From: Klebsiella sp. WP3-W18-ESBL-02
Lineage (GTDB): Bacteria; Pseudomonadota; Gammaproteobacteria; Enterobacterales; Enterobacteriaceae
Reading direction: 5' to 3'
Length of the DNA stretch: 64,000 bases
Assembly (NCBI RefSeq): GCF_014168815.1
Contig: NZ_AP021972.1
Coordinates: 1,984,001-2,048,000, forward strand
Below are positions 33,557 through 41,905 of this stretch, in pieces. Below the pieces are notes generated by a model, which had not been told where the DNA came from, searched no databases, and saw only the letters and a program-made list of their open reading frames with translations. Position 1 is the stretch's first letter. Each line of letters opens with the position of its first letter. The position numbers and the translations under genes were made by a program.

Positions 33557-35746
33557 TTAATCCGTTTGTGACTCATAAATAGCCTGGAACTGCAGATGCA
33601 GCTGGCAAAACAGCTTGACCAGCGAAGGGGCAAAATGACTTCCGGCGCTGCTGACGATAATTTCGTAGGCCCGCTCGTGGGAAAAGCTCGGCTTATAAAC
33701 CCGCTTTTGCCGCAGCGCATCGTAAACGTCAGCAATGGCCAGAATTCGGGCTTCAATCGGAATGGCCTCACCGGCCAGCCCGTCCGGATAACCGCTGCCG
33801 TCCCACTTTTCGTGATGGTGGCGGATCAGATTTTCCGCCACCGAGCCCAGCGCCAGGCCCTGAACGATGCGCCAGCCCTTAACCGAATGCTGCTGGATTT
33901 CTCTGAACTCGTCCTCCGTCAGTTTACCCTGCTTATGCAAAATATGTTCGGGAACGGCGATTTTGCCGATATCGTGCAGCGACGCGAAATTTTCGATATC
34001 GCGAACCCGTTTATACGGGAGCTTAAGCCCACGAGCCAGCAGGCTGCAGTAAGCGGCAACGCGGCGAATATGGCAGCCGGTTTCATCATCATGAACGTGG
34101 TTAATTTTCTCCATTGCTTCGACAATGCTGCGGTTGACGGCGCGATGTTTGTTCATATGACGCCACATCATCAGCATCAGGCTGAGAATAAACACCACCA
34201 GCACCAGCAGGCCAGCGCTCACGATTTGTAATGCATTTTTGCTTAGCGCACCCGGGGTGGCCGGGGGCGTGGACGATGGCGTCAGCTGATGGCGATAGCT
34301 GGAAATCAGGTGTACCTGCGACAGCAGCGCGTTCAGCGGATGTTCGATGTTGACCCAGGTCCCGATTTGATAGCCGGAGTGGGTGAGTCCGGCCACCTTC
34401 AGCGCACCGCGGAACAGATCGCTGCCGCGTAGCGCCTGCTCCAGCGAACTCAAGTCGCCGAGGATAAAATCGATTTGATGATTATCAATGGTATCCAGCA
34501 GCTCGTCGATGCTAGCGCGGGCGACAAGCGTCACGTCGGTACCAAAACGCTGGCGCAGGTAATAGGCGGCGAAGGAACCACGGATGACACCAACCCGCTG
34601 ATGGCGTACCTGCTCCTCATCGAGGATAAACGGCATCCCGACCTTGTTGTAGTACGCGTTGTACCAGTTGACCAACGGACCAATCAGCCCCTCCATCTGA
34701 CTGCCGTTGCGAATATCAAAAATATCGGCAAGGTGAATTGGCCAGTCTTCATTCTGCATGCGAACCATATAGTTATCGAGAAACTGCACGTCGACGTCAA
34801 TGTTTAACAGGTCGCGTAGATCATTCACCATGTTAATGGCACTGCCGTGATAGCCCCGCTCGTCTTTCCAGATAATTGGCGCAAAATTTTCATTTTTCGG
34901 CAGGGGAATCGTCAGCCGGTTCTCTCTAAGCCAGCTTTGCTCGGCAGGCGTCAGCGTAAGGTGCTGTCGCAAAAACATCAGTTGGCTTTGCTCTTCCAAT
35001 GCCTGTAGCCTGCCGTTTTGTCGCCATTCATTGAGCAACTGATTCACGTTGCCGCGCATGTAGCTTTGTTCCGGGCTGATGCCGAAAGCGGCGCTCAATC
35101 GCAGTGCAGGGAAGGGGCGGGAAAGGGTGAAGTAGTAGTGCGGGCCGCCCATTTCCCGGTCTTCGTTGATATAGAAGTCGGCGCCGCCGCTGCGCAGGAT
35201 CTGCAGCGCCTCTTTGCTGGTATCAACCTCTATGATTTGCTGTAGTTCAAGCGTGGGGTAGGCTTTTTTCACCAGCGCCTGGGTGCGATCGTGGCGGCGG
35301 AAGATAACGCGTGTGTTATTGAGATCGTTAGGGTTCTTAGCCTGACGGGTGATGCTCACCGCGACGACTTCAGTATCAAACAGCGGCACGGAGAGCGTCT
35401 TATTTTCAGCGTTCGGTTTGGTTTGCAGCACGCTGGCATAGAGGCCATAGTCATGGTGTGCAAAACGCTTTTCGAACGTTTGGCCATCGACAGGGCGCAG
35501 GGTGAGATTGTAGCCATAGCGCGCATTGATGGCATGCAGCAGTTCGGGGTAAAAACCGCGGTACTGCCCGTGGCTATCGCGCCAGAATTCAAAGCTGTCG
35601 GCATCCAGCACCCACACGGGAACGGGCGCCGCGGGTTTGACCTTCTGCGGCGGGACGGCAAACGCCCGCAGTGTGCAAACGAGTAACAGGGTCAGTAGAA
35701 CAAGGAGACCCAGCCCGTGTCGAAAAATTCGGCAGTTCTGTGTCAC
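33557..35746 (-). CDS. HD-GYP c-di-GMP phosphodiesterase with tandem periplasmic binding-protein sensor
   Basis: 729 residues from GTG 35746, with AAGGAA upstream. Signal/membrane segment at about 12-30, then two regions resembling family 3 solute-binding domains (about 43-260, VLDADSFEFWRDSHGQYRGFYPELLHAINARYGY; about 270-500, KNENFAPIIWKDERGYHGSAINMVNDL). A transmembrane helix lies at about 512-535. The cytoplasmic HD-GYP domain has HDIGK at 591-595, HHHEKWDGSGYP around 643-654 and ARILAIADVYDAL. All metal ligands needed for phosphodiesterase activity appear present, so it should hydrolyse c-di-GMP in response to a periplasmic ligand. E. coli K-12 has no HD-GYP protein at this locus. A sigma-28-like site lies 137 bases upstream. 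Confidence 0.93.
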   Translation of the reverse strand: MTQNCRIFRHGLGLLVLLTLLLVCTLRAFAVPPQKVKPAAPVPVWVLDADSFEFWRDSHGQYRGFYPELLHAINARYGYNLTLRPVDGQTFEKRFAHHDYGLYASVLQTKPNAENKTLSVPLFDTEVVAVSITRQAKNPNDLNNTRVIFRRHDRTQALVKKAYPTLELQQIIEVDTSKEALQILRSGGADFYINEDREMGGPHYYFTLSRPFPALRLSAAFGISPEQSYMRGNVNQLLNEWRQNGRLQALEEQSQLMFLRQHLTLTPAEQSWLRENRLTIPLPKNENFAPIIWKDERGYHGSAINMVNDLRDLLNIDVDVQFLDNYMVRMQNEDWPIHLADIFDIRNGSQMEGLIGPLVNWYNAYYNKVGMPFILDEEQVRHQRVGVIRGSFAAYYLRQRFGTDVTLVARASIDELLDTIDNHQIDFILGDLSSLEQALRGSDLFRGALKVAGLTHSGYQIGTWVNIEHPLNALLSQVHLISSYRHQLTPSSTPPATPGALSKNALQIVSAGLLVLVVFILSLMLMMWRHMNKHRAVNRSIVEAMEKINHVHDDETGCHIRRVAAYCSLLARGLKLPYKRVRDIENFASLHDIGKIAVPEHILHKQGKLTEDEFREIQQHSVKGWRIVQGLALGSVAENLIRHHHEKWDGSGYPDGLAGEAIPIEARILAIADVYDALRQKRVYKPSFSHERAYEIIVSSAGSHFAPSLVKLFCQLHLQFQAIYESQTD

Positions 35747-35882
35747 AAGTCAGTTCCTTTGCAGTGACTATTCTATCCATTTAATAGCTGATCTAGCACC
35801 GGGGTTCTCATAACCCCACCCCCAGTTTAGTCGACCAAATGGCCTGATGACAGTAAATAAAATCGGGGTTATGTAATGATTT

Positions 35883-35909
35883 TTATCCGCCTGAACGCGC
35901 AAAAGTGTG
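35883..35909 (-). promoter_or_regulatory. Candidate sigma-28 promoter for the HD-GYP gene
   Basis: Read on the minus strand: CACACTTT, 11 bases, GCGGATAA. The -10 matches 7 of 8 and the -35 5 of 8. The plus-strand sequence shares much of its spacer with the fliD promoter (TTATCCGCCTGAACGCG against TTATCGGCCTGAATGCG). It would give a leader of about 125 bases. Tentative, but links the phosphodiesterase to the flagellar regulon. Confidence 0.45.
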
Positions 35910-36035
35910 ACCGTCTCAATAAAAAATAAAACCATTTTTCATAAAATTTGAAAGTGTGTTTGTCTGGTAGTAAGGTTACCCCAACGTAATCGAACGACTG
36001 CGGGCGCTCCCGCGTAGCTTTCAGGAGAGGAAAGA

Positions 36036-36674
36036 ATGAAAATTGCACTGATGATGGAAAACAGCCAGGCCAGCAAAAACGCGACCATTCATCATGAGTT
36101 AAAAGCCGTTGCCGATGAAAAAGGCTTCCCGGTATACAACGTGGGCATGTGTGATGAAAACGATCACCACCTGACCTACATTCACCTGGGTATCATGGCC
36201 AGCATCCTGCTGAACTCGAAAGCGGTAGATTTCGTAGTAACCGGTTGTGGCACCGGCCAGGGCGCGCTGATGTCCCTGAACATTCACCCGGGCGTTGTCT
36301 GCGGCTACTGCCTGGATCCGGCAGATGCCTTCCTGTTTGCCCAGATCAACAACGGTAACGCGCTGTCTCTGGCCTTCGCGAAAGGCTTTGGCTGGGGCGC
36401 AGAGCTGAACGTACGCTACATGTTTGAAAAAGCGTTCACCGGCCGTAACGGCGAAGGCTACCCGCCGGAGCGTAAAGAGCCGCAGGTTCGTAACGCAGGC
36501 ATCCTGAACCAGGTGAAAGCAGCGGTCGTTAAAGAAAACTACCTCGACACCCTGCGCGCTATCGACCCGGCGCTGGTGAAAACCGCCGTTTCCGGTCAGC
36601 GTTTCCAGGAATGCTTCTTCGAAAACTGCCAGAACAAAGAAATTGAAGCCTTTGTTCGTGAGATCCTGGCGTAA
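36036..36674 (+). CDS. RpiB/LacA/LacB-family sugar-phosphate isomerase-like protein
   Basis: 212 residues after a strong AGGAGAGGAAAG ribosome-binding site. The N-terminal 150 residues follow the RpiB fold: MKIALMMENSQASKN, VTGCGTGQGALMSLN (GTGQG at 72-76, preceded by C71, the place of the RpiB catalytic cysteine) and NNGNALSLAF (105-114). A C-terminal extension of about 60 residues (140-212) exceeds classical RpiB (about 150). Members isomerise aldose/ketose phosphates; the substrate here is unknown. It is monocistronic with its own terminator and codon use suggests good expression. Confidence 0.85.
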   Translation: MKIALMMENSQASKNATIHHELKAVADEKGFPVYNVGMCDENDHHLTYIHLGIMASILLNSKAVDFVVTGCGTGQGALMSLNIHPGVVCGYCLDPADAFLFAQINNGNALSLAFAKGFGWGAELNVRYMFEKAFTGRNGEGYPPERKEPQVRNAGILNQVKAAVVKENYLDTLRAIDPALVKTAVSGQRFQECFFENCQNKEIEAFVREILA

Positions 36675-36698
36675 GCCTGAATCTTTCTGTTTGACCAA

Positions 36699-36724
36699 AA
36701 CCCACGCCAAGGCGTGGGTTTTTT
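36699..36724. terminator. Terminator between the RpiB-like gene and the DHA2 transporter gene
   Basis: A 10-bp stem AACCCACGCC / GGCGTGGGTT with an AA loop ends in TTTT. It stands between convergent genes, and the stop codon of the leftward transporter lies 4 bases further on. Confidence 0.88.
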
Positions 36725-36727
36725 CGC

Positions 36728-38155
36728 TTAAGAGGGCTTCCTTTTCTGCGATACCGCGCTGCCGGCGTCCCGCGTCAGGTGCAATGTATCGAACATGCCA
36801 ACCAGGCAAATCAGCGCAATAAAGACAAAGGCGAGGCGGAAGCTGATGCCCGGCACCTCGCTCAGCGCCAGCGTCGCGCTTAACTTCTCGCCGATGCGGA
36901 TGCCAATCGCCCCGAGCGTAATACCAAGGCCAATGGCTAACTGACTGGCGGTGCTGAACAACGTATTGGCGTAGCTCATCTGGGAGGACGGGACGTCGGC
37001 AAATGCCAGCGTGCTGACGCCGGTAAACTGGATCGAGCGGAACACGCCGCCGAGATAGAGCACCAGCATAATGACCCAGACCGGCGTCTGCGGCGTCAGG
37101 AAAGCACAGGCAAGCAGCGCCAGCACGTTCAGCGAACCGTTGAGCAGCAGCAGGCGGCGAAAGCCCAGCCAGCGTATCAGCGGCGTAGTGGCGGGTTTGA
37201 TCGTCAGGTTACCCACAAACACCGCCAGCACCAGCAGGCCGGAGTGGAACGGGTCCATACCGAACCCAACCTGGAAGAGTAGCGGCAGCAGAAACGGTAC
37301 GGCGCTAATGGATGCGCGGAACAGCGAACCGCCGTACATCGTGACGCGAAAGGTGGGGACCTGCAGCGCATCCATGCGGATCATCGGCGCCGGGCTACGG
37401 CGAAAATGGCGCAGCGCATAGCAGAAGGTGGCCCCACCGACGATAAGCAGCGCGATGACCGTCCAGCCCTGCATTTTTTCGGCGCCAAGCATCTCCATCG
37501 CATACACCAGGCTCACCATCGATACCGAGGTGGCCAGGAAGCCCGGCAGATCGAATGGACGACGCTCATCGTCGCGAACGTTGGGAATAATGCGCAGCGC
37601 CAGAATAATCGCAATAATGCCGAGCGGAACGTTAATAAAGAAGATCCAGCGCCAGTCGGCGACCTGGGTAATAAATCCGCCCAGCGGCGGCCCGATAATG
37701 GGCGCAATCAGCGCGGGCCAGGTGAGCGTGGCAATCGCCGAGATCAGCAGATGCTTTGGCGTGGTGCGCAGTACCGCCAGTCGGCCAACGGGGACCATTA
37801 ACGCGCCGCCAACGCCTTGTAGAATACGCATTGCCACGAAACTGTGGGCGCTGGTGGCGAGGCCGCAAAATACCGAGGAGACGGTGAAAATAGCCAGCGC
37901 CAGGCTGAAGATAGTACGGGCCCCGAAGCGGTCGGCTATCCAGCCGCTGGCGGGAATCAGTACCGCAAGGGTGATCAGATAGGCGCTGATACCGATATTC
38001 AAATCGACGGCTTCAACGCCAAAGGTTTTCGCCATATCCGGCAGGGCAGTGGCAATCACCGTCCCATCAAGAAACTCCATAAAGAACGCACCGGCCACCA
38101 GCAGCGCGGCAGGGGATACCCCGCGTGTTGCCTGGGCCTGGAGAGGCTCATTCAT
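36728..38155 (-). CDS. MFS transporter, DHA2 (14-helix) drug exporter type
   Basis: 475 residues with about fourteen membrane helices. DHA2/EmrB-QacA motifs: FFMEFLDGTVIATALPDMAKTF in helix 1, GWIADRFGARTIF (motif A) and GGALMVPVGRLAVLR (motif B region), then LTWPALIAPIIGPPLGGFI (motif C, antiporter signature). It resembles MdtD-type proteins. It is likely a proton-driven exporter; substrate unknown. No regulator or membrane-fusion partner lies beside it. Confidence 0.88.
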   Translation of the reverse strand: MNEPLQAQATRGVSPAALLVAGAFFMEFLDGTVIATALPDMAKTFGVEAVDLNIGISAYLITLAVLIPASGWIADRFGARTIFSLALAIFTVSSVFCGLATSAHSFVAMRILQGVGGALMVPVGRLAVLRTTPKHLLISAIATLTWPALIAPIIGPPLGGFITQVADWRWIFFINVPLGIIAIILALRIIPNVRDDERRPFDLPGFLATSVSMVSLVYAMEMLGAEKMQGWTVIALLIVGGATFCYALRHFRRSPAPMIRMDALQVPTFRVTMYGGSLFRASISAVPFLLPLLFQVGFGMDPFHSGLLVLAVFVGNLTIKPATTPLIRWLGFRRLLLLNGSLNVLALLACAFLTPQTPVWVIMLVLYLGGVFRSIQFTGVSTLAFADVPSSQMSYANTLFSTASQLAIGLGITLGAIGIRIGEKLSATLALSEVPGISFRLAFVFIALICLVGMFDTLHLTRDAGSAVSQKRKPS

Positions 38156-38268
38156 TGTTGTGTTACCCTATCAAAAAAATGCGTAAAATTTACAAATTTT
38201 GTAGACGTTGTAAGTGACAGATTTTAATAACAAAATTTATATAAATTTAACGCGATGCACCAATTTTA

Positions 38269-38318
38269 TGTGATATAAATCGCAAAATGGTTGATTTTTG
38301 TGACGGCGGTCATATTAT
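38269..38318 (+). promoter_or_regulatory. CRP site and sigma-70 promoter of azuC
   Basis: TGTGA-TATAAA-TCGCA (38269..38284) matches the CRP consensus at 9 of 10 core positions. Downstream TTGATT (38291), 16 bases, TATTAT (38313) forms a promoter with a start near 38325. In E. coli azuC is repressed by CRP. Confidence 0.65.
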
Positions 38319-38365
38319 GTACGTAAAGACAATAACATCTGCATAACAAAAACCGGAGCATTCAC

Positions 38366-38455
38366 ATGAAACAGCGTATGCGTAAAATCCTCAAAAGCAT
38401 GTTTGAAAACTATTGCAAGACTTTCAAAGACGTACCGCCAGGCGCTATGTTCTGA
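38366..38455 (+). CDS. azuC: Small membrane-associated stress protein AzuC
   Basis: 29 residues, MKQRMRKILKSMFENYCKTF followed by KDVPPGAMF. It matches E. coli AzuC (28 residues) across KILKSMF-NYCKTFKDVPPG. An ACCGGAG ribosome-binding site precedes the ATG. The transcript from about 38325 to the terminator near 38484 would be about 160 nt, in line with E. coli AzuCR, which acts both as mRNA and as base-pairing sRNA. AzuC is an amphipathic helix induced in acid and oxidative stress and linked to aerobic GlpD. Confidence 0.88.
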   Translation: MKQRMRKILKSMFENYCKTFKDVPPGAMF

Positions 38456-38456
38456 T

Positions 38457-38484
38457 AAAAAAACCTGCTGCGGCAGGTTTTTTT
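38457..38484 (+). terminator. Terminator of azuC (AzuCR RNA)
   Basis: The stem CCTGC / GCAGG is extended by an A-run/T-run pairing, with a TGCG loop and seven Ts. It starts one base after the azuC stop. Confidence 0.9.
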
Positions 38485-38535
38485 ATCTTTCGCAAAAGTA
38501 GGGTACTATTACGCTCCGCAAAAAAGGAGCAAAAA

Positions 38536-38787
38536 ATGTCTCAGAACCTGACCCCTAACGATGAGCTGGTTTCCGACGTCGTCGCCTGCCAGCTGGTCAT
38601 CAAACAGATCCTCGACGTGATTGATGTGATTGCCCCGGTAGAAGTGCGCGAGAAAATGGCGACTCAGCTGAAGGCCATTGATTTCACGACGCATCCGGCA
38701 GGGGCTGACCCCGTGACGCTACGGGCGATTCAAAAAGCGATCGCGCTGATTGAGCTGAAGTTTACGCCGCAGGATGCGACGCATTAA
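38536..38787 (+). CDS. yecJ: DUF2766 protein YecJ
   Basis: 83 residues from ATG 38536 with AAGGAG upstream. Nearly identical to E. coli YecJ: NDELVSDVVACQLVIKQILDVIDVIAPVEVREKM and RAIQKAIALIELKFTPQ. Predicted helical, cytosolic, function unknown. It lies between azuC and ftnB as in E. coli. Confidence 0.93.
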   Translation: MSQNLTPNDELVSDVVACQLVIKQILDVIDVIAPVEVREKMATQLKAIDFTTHPAGADPVTLRAIQKAIALIELKFTPQDATH

Positions 38788-38829
38788 TGCCTGTCTGATG
38801 GGTTCAGGCACGCGTCCTGAAAACAGAAA

Positions 38830-38859
38830 CAACAAGGGCGGCCATAGCCGCCCTTGTTG
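38830..38859. terminator. Bidirectional hairpin between yecJ and ftnB
   Basis: A 13-bp perfect stem CAACAAGGGCGGC / GCCGCCCTTGTTG with a CATA loop lies between convergent genes. It ends 2 bases before the ftnB stop codon. There is no clear T run. Confidence 0.75.
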
Positions 38860-38861
38860 CA

Positions 38862-39368
38862 TTATGATGGCTGCCGTTTATTCACGATGTTCAGCAGGTG
38901 GCGGTCGGTTTGCTGGATGCACAGGCCCGCTTCACGCGCGCTGCGCACCTCATCCAGAATGGTCTTCAGCAAGATACCATCCTGTTGCTGTTCTTCTTCC
39001 AGCGTATTGAGGAAGCTCAGGGTGTTATCGTCTTGAAGCACTTTTGCCTGTTCAGTAAGTTCCGACAGCGTTGAGCTACGCTGATCGTGGTCTTCAATTG
39101 TTGTCAGGAAAAGATCTTCGAGGGTTGCACATTTAGCCTGGCGAATTTCGAAGGCTTTCACCACCGGGTAAGCGCCGGCTTTCTTGATAAAATCAAACAC
39201 GCGCATCATTTGCGTGACGCTGGACTGCGCGCGCGAACGTAAGAACGTCGCAGTGCCATTTAGTCGATGTTCTGAACACCACTCGCTCAAACGCAAATAA
39301 TGATTAGATGCATGGAATTCGAGATTCATCTGAGCATTAAGCTTTTTAACCATTCCTGGAGCTGCCAT
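38862..39368 (-). CDS. ftnB: Ferritin-like protein FtnB
   Basis: 168 residues from ATG 39368 (MAAPGMVKKLNAQMNLEFHASNHYL), matching the E. coli start (167 residues); AAGGAT lies upstream. An in-frame codon further upstream would add 23 unrelated residues. The ferritin helices are recognisable (LNGTATFLRSRAQSSVTQMMRVFDF, EEEQQQDGILLKTILDEVRSA). Compared with FtnA, the second-helix ferroxidase pair E..H is replaced by SSVTQ, as in E. coli FtnB. FtnB is implicated in iron-sulfur cluster repair and oxidative stress rather than bulk storage. Confidence 0.95.
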   Translation of the reverse strand: MAAPGMVKKLNAQMNLEFHASNHYLRLSEWCSEHRLNGTATFLRSRAQSSVTQMMRVFDFIKKAGAYPVVKAFEIRQAKCATLEDLFLTTIEDHDQRSSTLSELTEQAKVLQDDNTLSFLNTLEEEQQQDGILLKTILDEVRSAREAGLCIQQTDRHLLNIVNKRQPS

Positions 39369-40000
39369 ATAAATATCCTTATTACTGGTAGGAACGATAC
39401 GCGTGACATCGCATAGTTCTAAATAGCCGCTAACCATGCGCTATTTACGCGTTTGAATGTGACGACATATTACCTGTCGTCTTCAATCATGAACGCAAGA
39501 TATAAACCTTCTTTAGTTCACAAAAATAATACTCTGAGTTTGCGTATAAGAAAACTCTTATGACTCGCTTTTTACGTTTCGTTACAACCTATATTAAAGT
39601 GGAGGATGACTATCAAGAAATTCCGTCGTAACACCATGAATAATATGAAGTATAAGGCTTCTCTCTTGAGTCGTTAAGACGGGGTTGAACGCGAAGATGT
39701 TTGTTGCATTGATAATGAATAAAAGTGTGATGAATATCTCATTTATCCGCCCGTGCCGAACGTACACATAGGCGCGATACGCAATATTTGTTATGAATGG
39801 TGTATGGCAAGTAATATTCCCCATTTATATATCATGATATGTACCTGGACCTCAGATATTAGAATGTGGGTAAATTTGTTTTAGATCATTTTTGATAATT
39901 ACCGACGAGGGGATTATGTTCGCCGGCATGACATATGTGCATAATCCCTCTTTATTTCTCGTTCGGGGGGATGCGTTAATTTAAATTCACAGGAGTTATA
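39369..40000. other. AT-rich intergenic region between ftnB and the DJ-1-family gene
   Basis: About 630 bases with no convincing gene. A 76-codon leftward frame (39594-39824) has no ribosome-binding site and a composition that follows the AT-rich background. AGGAG at about 39991 is the ribosome-binding site of the next gene. The length and AT content suggest a silenced (H-NS-type) or heavily regulated promoter region, which is inference. Confidence 0.4.
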
Positions 40001-40558
40001 ATGAAACAGGTTGCCGTACTGCTGGCCCCAGGGTTTGAGGAAGGGGAAGCGATTGTCACTATCGATATTCTGCGTCGCTTACATATTGGCGTTGAGCTGG
40101 TGTCGTGCGCAGAGTCGCGGGCTGTGGTGAGCTATCACGATATTCCGATGGTGGCTGACGCCACGCTGGCAGAGCGTCTTGATACGCTGTACGACGCGGT
40201 TGTGCTACCGGGGGGGCCGCAGGGAAGCGTGAATCTGGCAGCAAGCAAAGACGTTGTCCGGTTTGTGGCGAACCACGATGCCGCAGGCAAATTCATTTGC
40301 CCGATCTGCTCAGCCGCCGCGCGCGTACTCGCCGGAAACGATTTGCTGAAAGGCCGCCGCTACGTGTGCTCTGGCGACCTGTGGCAGGACGTCAAAAACG
40401 GTGAATACGTTGATGCACCGGTTGTTGAAGATGGCAACCTAATCAGCGGTAAAGGCTTTGGCCATGTGTTTGATTTCGCCTTTACCGTAGCGGCGCGCCT
40501 GCTGGGCGATGAAGCGCCGGTACGCGATCACGCCGATCACATCTATTATCGCTGGTAA
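40001..40558 (+). CDS. DJ-1/PfpI (YajL-like) family protein
   Basis: 185 residues. Type I glutamine amidotransferase-like fold of the DJ-1 superfamily: LLAPGFEEGEA with the conserved Glu15, LPGGPQGSVNL, and the nucleophile elbow FICPICSAA with C103. A C-terminal GKGFGHVFDFAFTVAARLLG segment follows. Relatives act as redox-sensitive chaperones or glyoxalase/deglycase enzymes, and which activity applies here cannot be told. It is similar to but distinct from YajL, which lies elsewhere in E. coli. It is monocistronic, between ftnB and araF. Confidence 0.88.
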   Translation: MKQVAVLLAPGFEEGEAIVTIDILRRLHIGVELVSCAESRAVVSYHDIPMVADATLAERLDTLYDAVVLPGGPQGSVNLAASKDVVRFVANHDAAGKFICPICSAAARVLAGNDLLKGRRYVCSGDLWQDVKNGEYVDAPVVEDGNLISGKGFGHVFDFAFTVAARLLGDEAPVRDHADHIYYRW

Positions 40559-40861
40559 TTCATCCTGCCCTGTGGCGGAAGGGATTTTCACGCTATCAAT
40601 ATAGATAAAATAGCTATTTCCCTGCGCGAATTGTCAGACAATTCGCGCAGCAGATATGTATTTATCTGCTGAATCTATGCATCACATCACTGTAATTCAG
40701 CGGTGTGATGGCGCTCTCTTATGGAAGATTAATTCCTGGCTATTAATGTTTCAACAACGTTAATGCTGTTAATGACACAGCTAATACTTTGTTTTATGTC
40801 CGATTTAAATCGTTGGTCTGATTTTTCCCTACATAAAAGAACATTAAGGCTGGAGTTAACC
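40559..40861. promoter_or_regulatory. araFGH upstream region
   Basis: A 303-base gap. The first third holds the hairpin described separately. TGTGATGGCGCTCTCT (40703..40718) is a partial CRP-like site, and a TATGGA hexamer at 40721 resembles half of an AraC site; the rest of the AraC motif is not convincing. CTGGAG near 40851 is the araF ribosome-binding site. E. coli araFGH is controlled by AraC and CRP. Confidence 0.4.
40622..40650. terminator. Hairpin downstream of the DJ-1-family gene
   Basis: A 13-bp perfect stem CTGCGCGAATTGT / ACAATTCGCGCAG with a 3-base loop lies 64 bases after the stop. No T run follows. Confidence 0.55.
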
Positions 40862-41842
40862 ATGCACAAATTTACCCACGCGCTGGCGGCCATCGGGCTG
40901 GCAGCCGTTATGTCACAATCAGCTATGGCCGAGAATCTTAAGCTCGGCTTTCTCGTCAAACAGCCGGAAGAACCGTGGTTCCAGACGGAATGGAAATTTG
41001 CCGATAAAGCGGGCAAAGACCTCGGTTTTGACGTCATTAAAATTGCCGTACCTGACGGTGAGAAAACCCTTAATGCGATTGACAGCCTGGCGGCCAGCGG
41101 CGCGAAAGGCTTTGTTATTTGTACACCAGACCCGAAGCTGGGGCCCGCTATTGTTGCCAAAGCGCGCGGCTATGATATGAAAGTGATCACCGTCGACGAT
41201 CAGTTCGTCAACGCCAAAGGCAAGCCGATGGAAGAGGTCCCGCTGGTCATGATGGCGGCGAGTGAAATCGGTGCTCGTCAGGGCCAGGAGCTGTATAAAG
41301 AGATGCAAAAGCGCGGTTGGGATATCAAAACCACCGGCGTGATGGCCATTACGGCCAACGAACTGGATACCGCACGTCGCCGCACGACGGGCTCAATGGA
41401 TGCGCTGAAGGCCGCCGGTTTCCCGGAAAAACAGATCTATCAGGTCCCGACCAAATCTAACGATATCCCCGGTGCGTTCGACGCCGGTAACTCGCTGCTG
41501 GTACAGCACCCGGAAGTGAAACAGTGGCTGGTTATCGGCATGAACGATAACACCGTGCTGGGCGGCGTTCGCGCCACGGAAGGTCAGGGCTTTAAAGCGG
41601 CTAACGTTATCGGTATCGGGATTAACGGCGTAGATGCCGTCAACGAACTGTCGAAAGCGCAGGCTACCGGTTTCTTCGGCTCCCTGCTGCCAAGCCCGGA
41701 TATCCACGGCTATAAAACCAGTGAGCTGCTGTATAACTGGGTACAGAAAGGTGCTGAGCCGCCGAAATTCACGGCGGTGACCGACGTGGTGCTGATTACT
41801 CGCGATAACTTCAAAGAAGAGCTGGCGAAAAAAGGCCTCTAA
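40862..41842 (+). CDS. araF: L-arabinose-binding periplasmic protein AraF
   Basis: 326 residues from ATG 40862 (MHKFTHALAAIGLAAVMSQSAMA), the E. coli start; earlier in-frame Met codons lie in the leader. Signal peptidase cleaves after SAMA. The mature protein ENLKLGFLVKQPEEPWFQTEWKFADKAGKDLGF is nearly identical to E. coli, with the single Cys in GFVICTPD. It binds arabinose with high affinity for AraGH. It ends a few residues shorter than E. coli (lacks GGK). Confidence 0.97.
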   Translation: MHKFTHALAAIGLAAVMSQSAMAENLKLGFLVKQPEEPWFQTEWKFADKAGKDLGFDVIKIAVPDGEKTLNAIDSLAASGAKGFVICTPDPKLGPAIVAKARGYDMKVITVDDQFVNAKGKPMEEVPLVMMAASEIGARQGQELYKEMQKRGWDIKTTGVMAITANELDTARRRTTGSMDALKAAGFPEKQIYQVPTKSNDIPGAFDAGNSLLVQHPEVKQWLVIGMNDNTVLGGVRATEGQGFKAANVIGIGINGVDAVNELSKAQATGFFGSLLPSPDIHGYKTSELLYNWVQKGAEPPKFTAVTDVVLITRDNFKEELAKKGL

Positions 41843-41905
41843 GTCCTGATGGTTCTCCTCCCGCGTGCGCGGGGGGAGAGGGATCGTGTCAATGTGGAGG
41901 TTGCG

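Noticed and set aside
39594..39824. 76-codon leftward open frame in the ftnB to DJ-1 gap
   Set aside because: No ribosome-binding site, composition follows the AT-rich background and no recognisable domain.
40721..40745. AraC half-sites upstream of araF
   Set aside because: Only a TATGGA hexamer matches; the GC-containing second part of the AraC motif is absent at correct spacing, so no AraC site is claimed.
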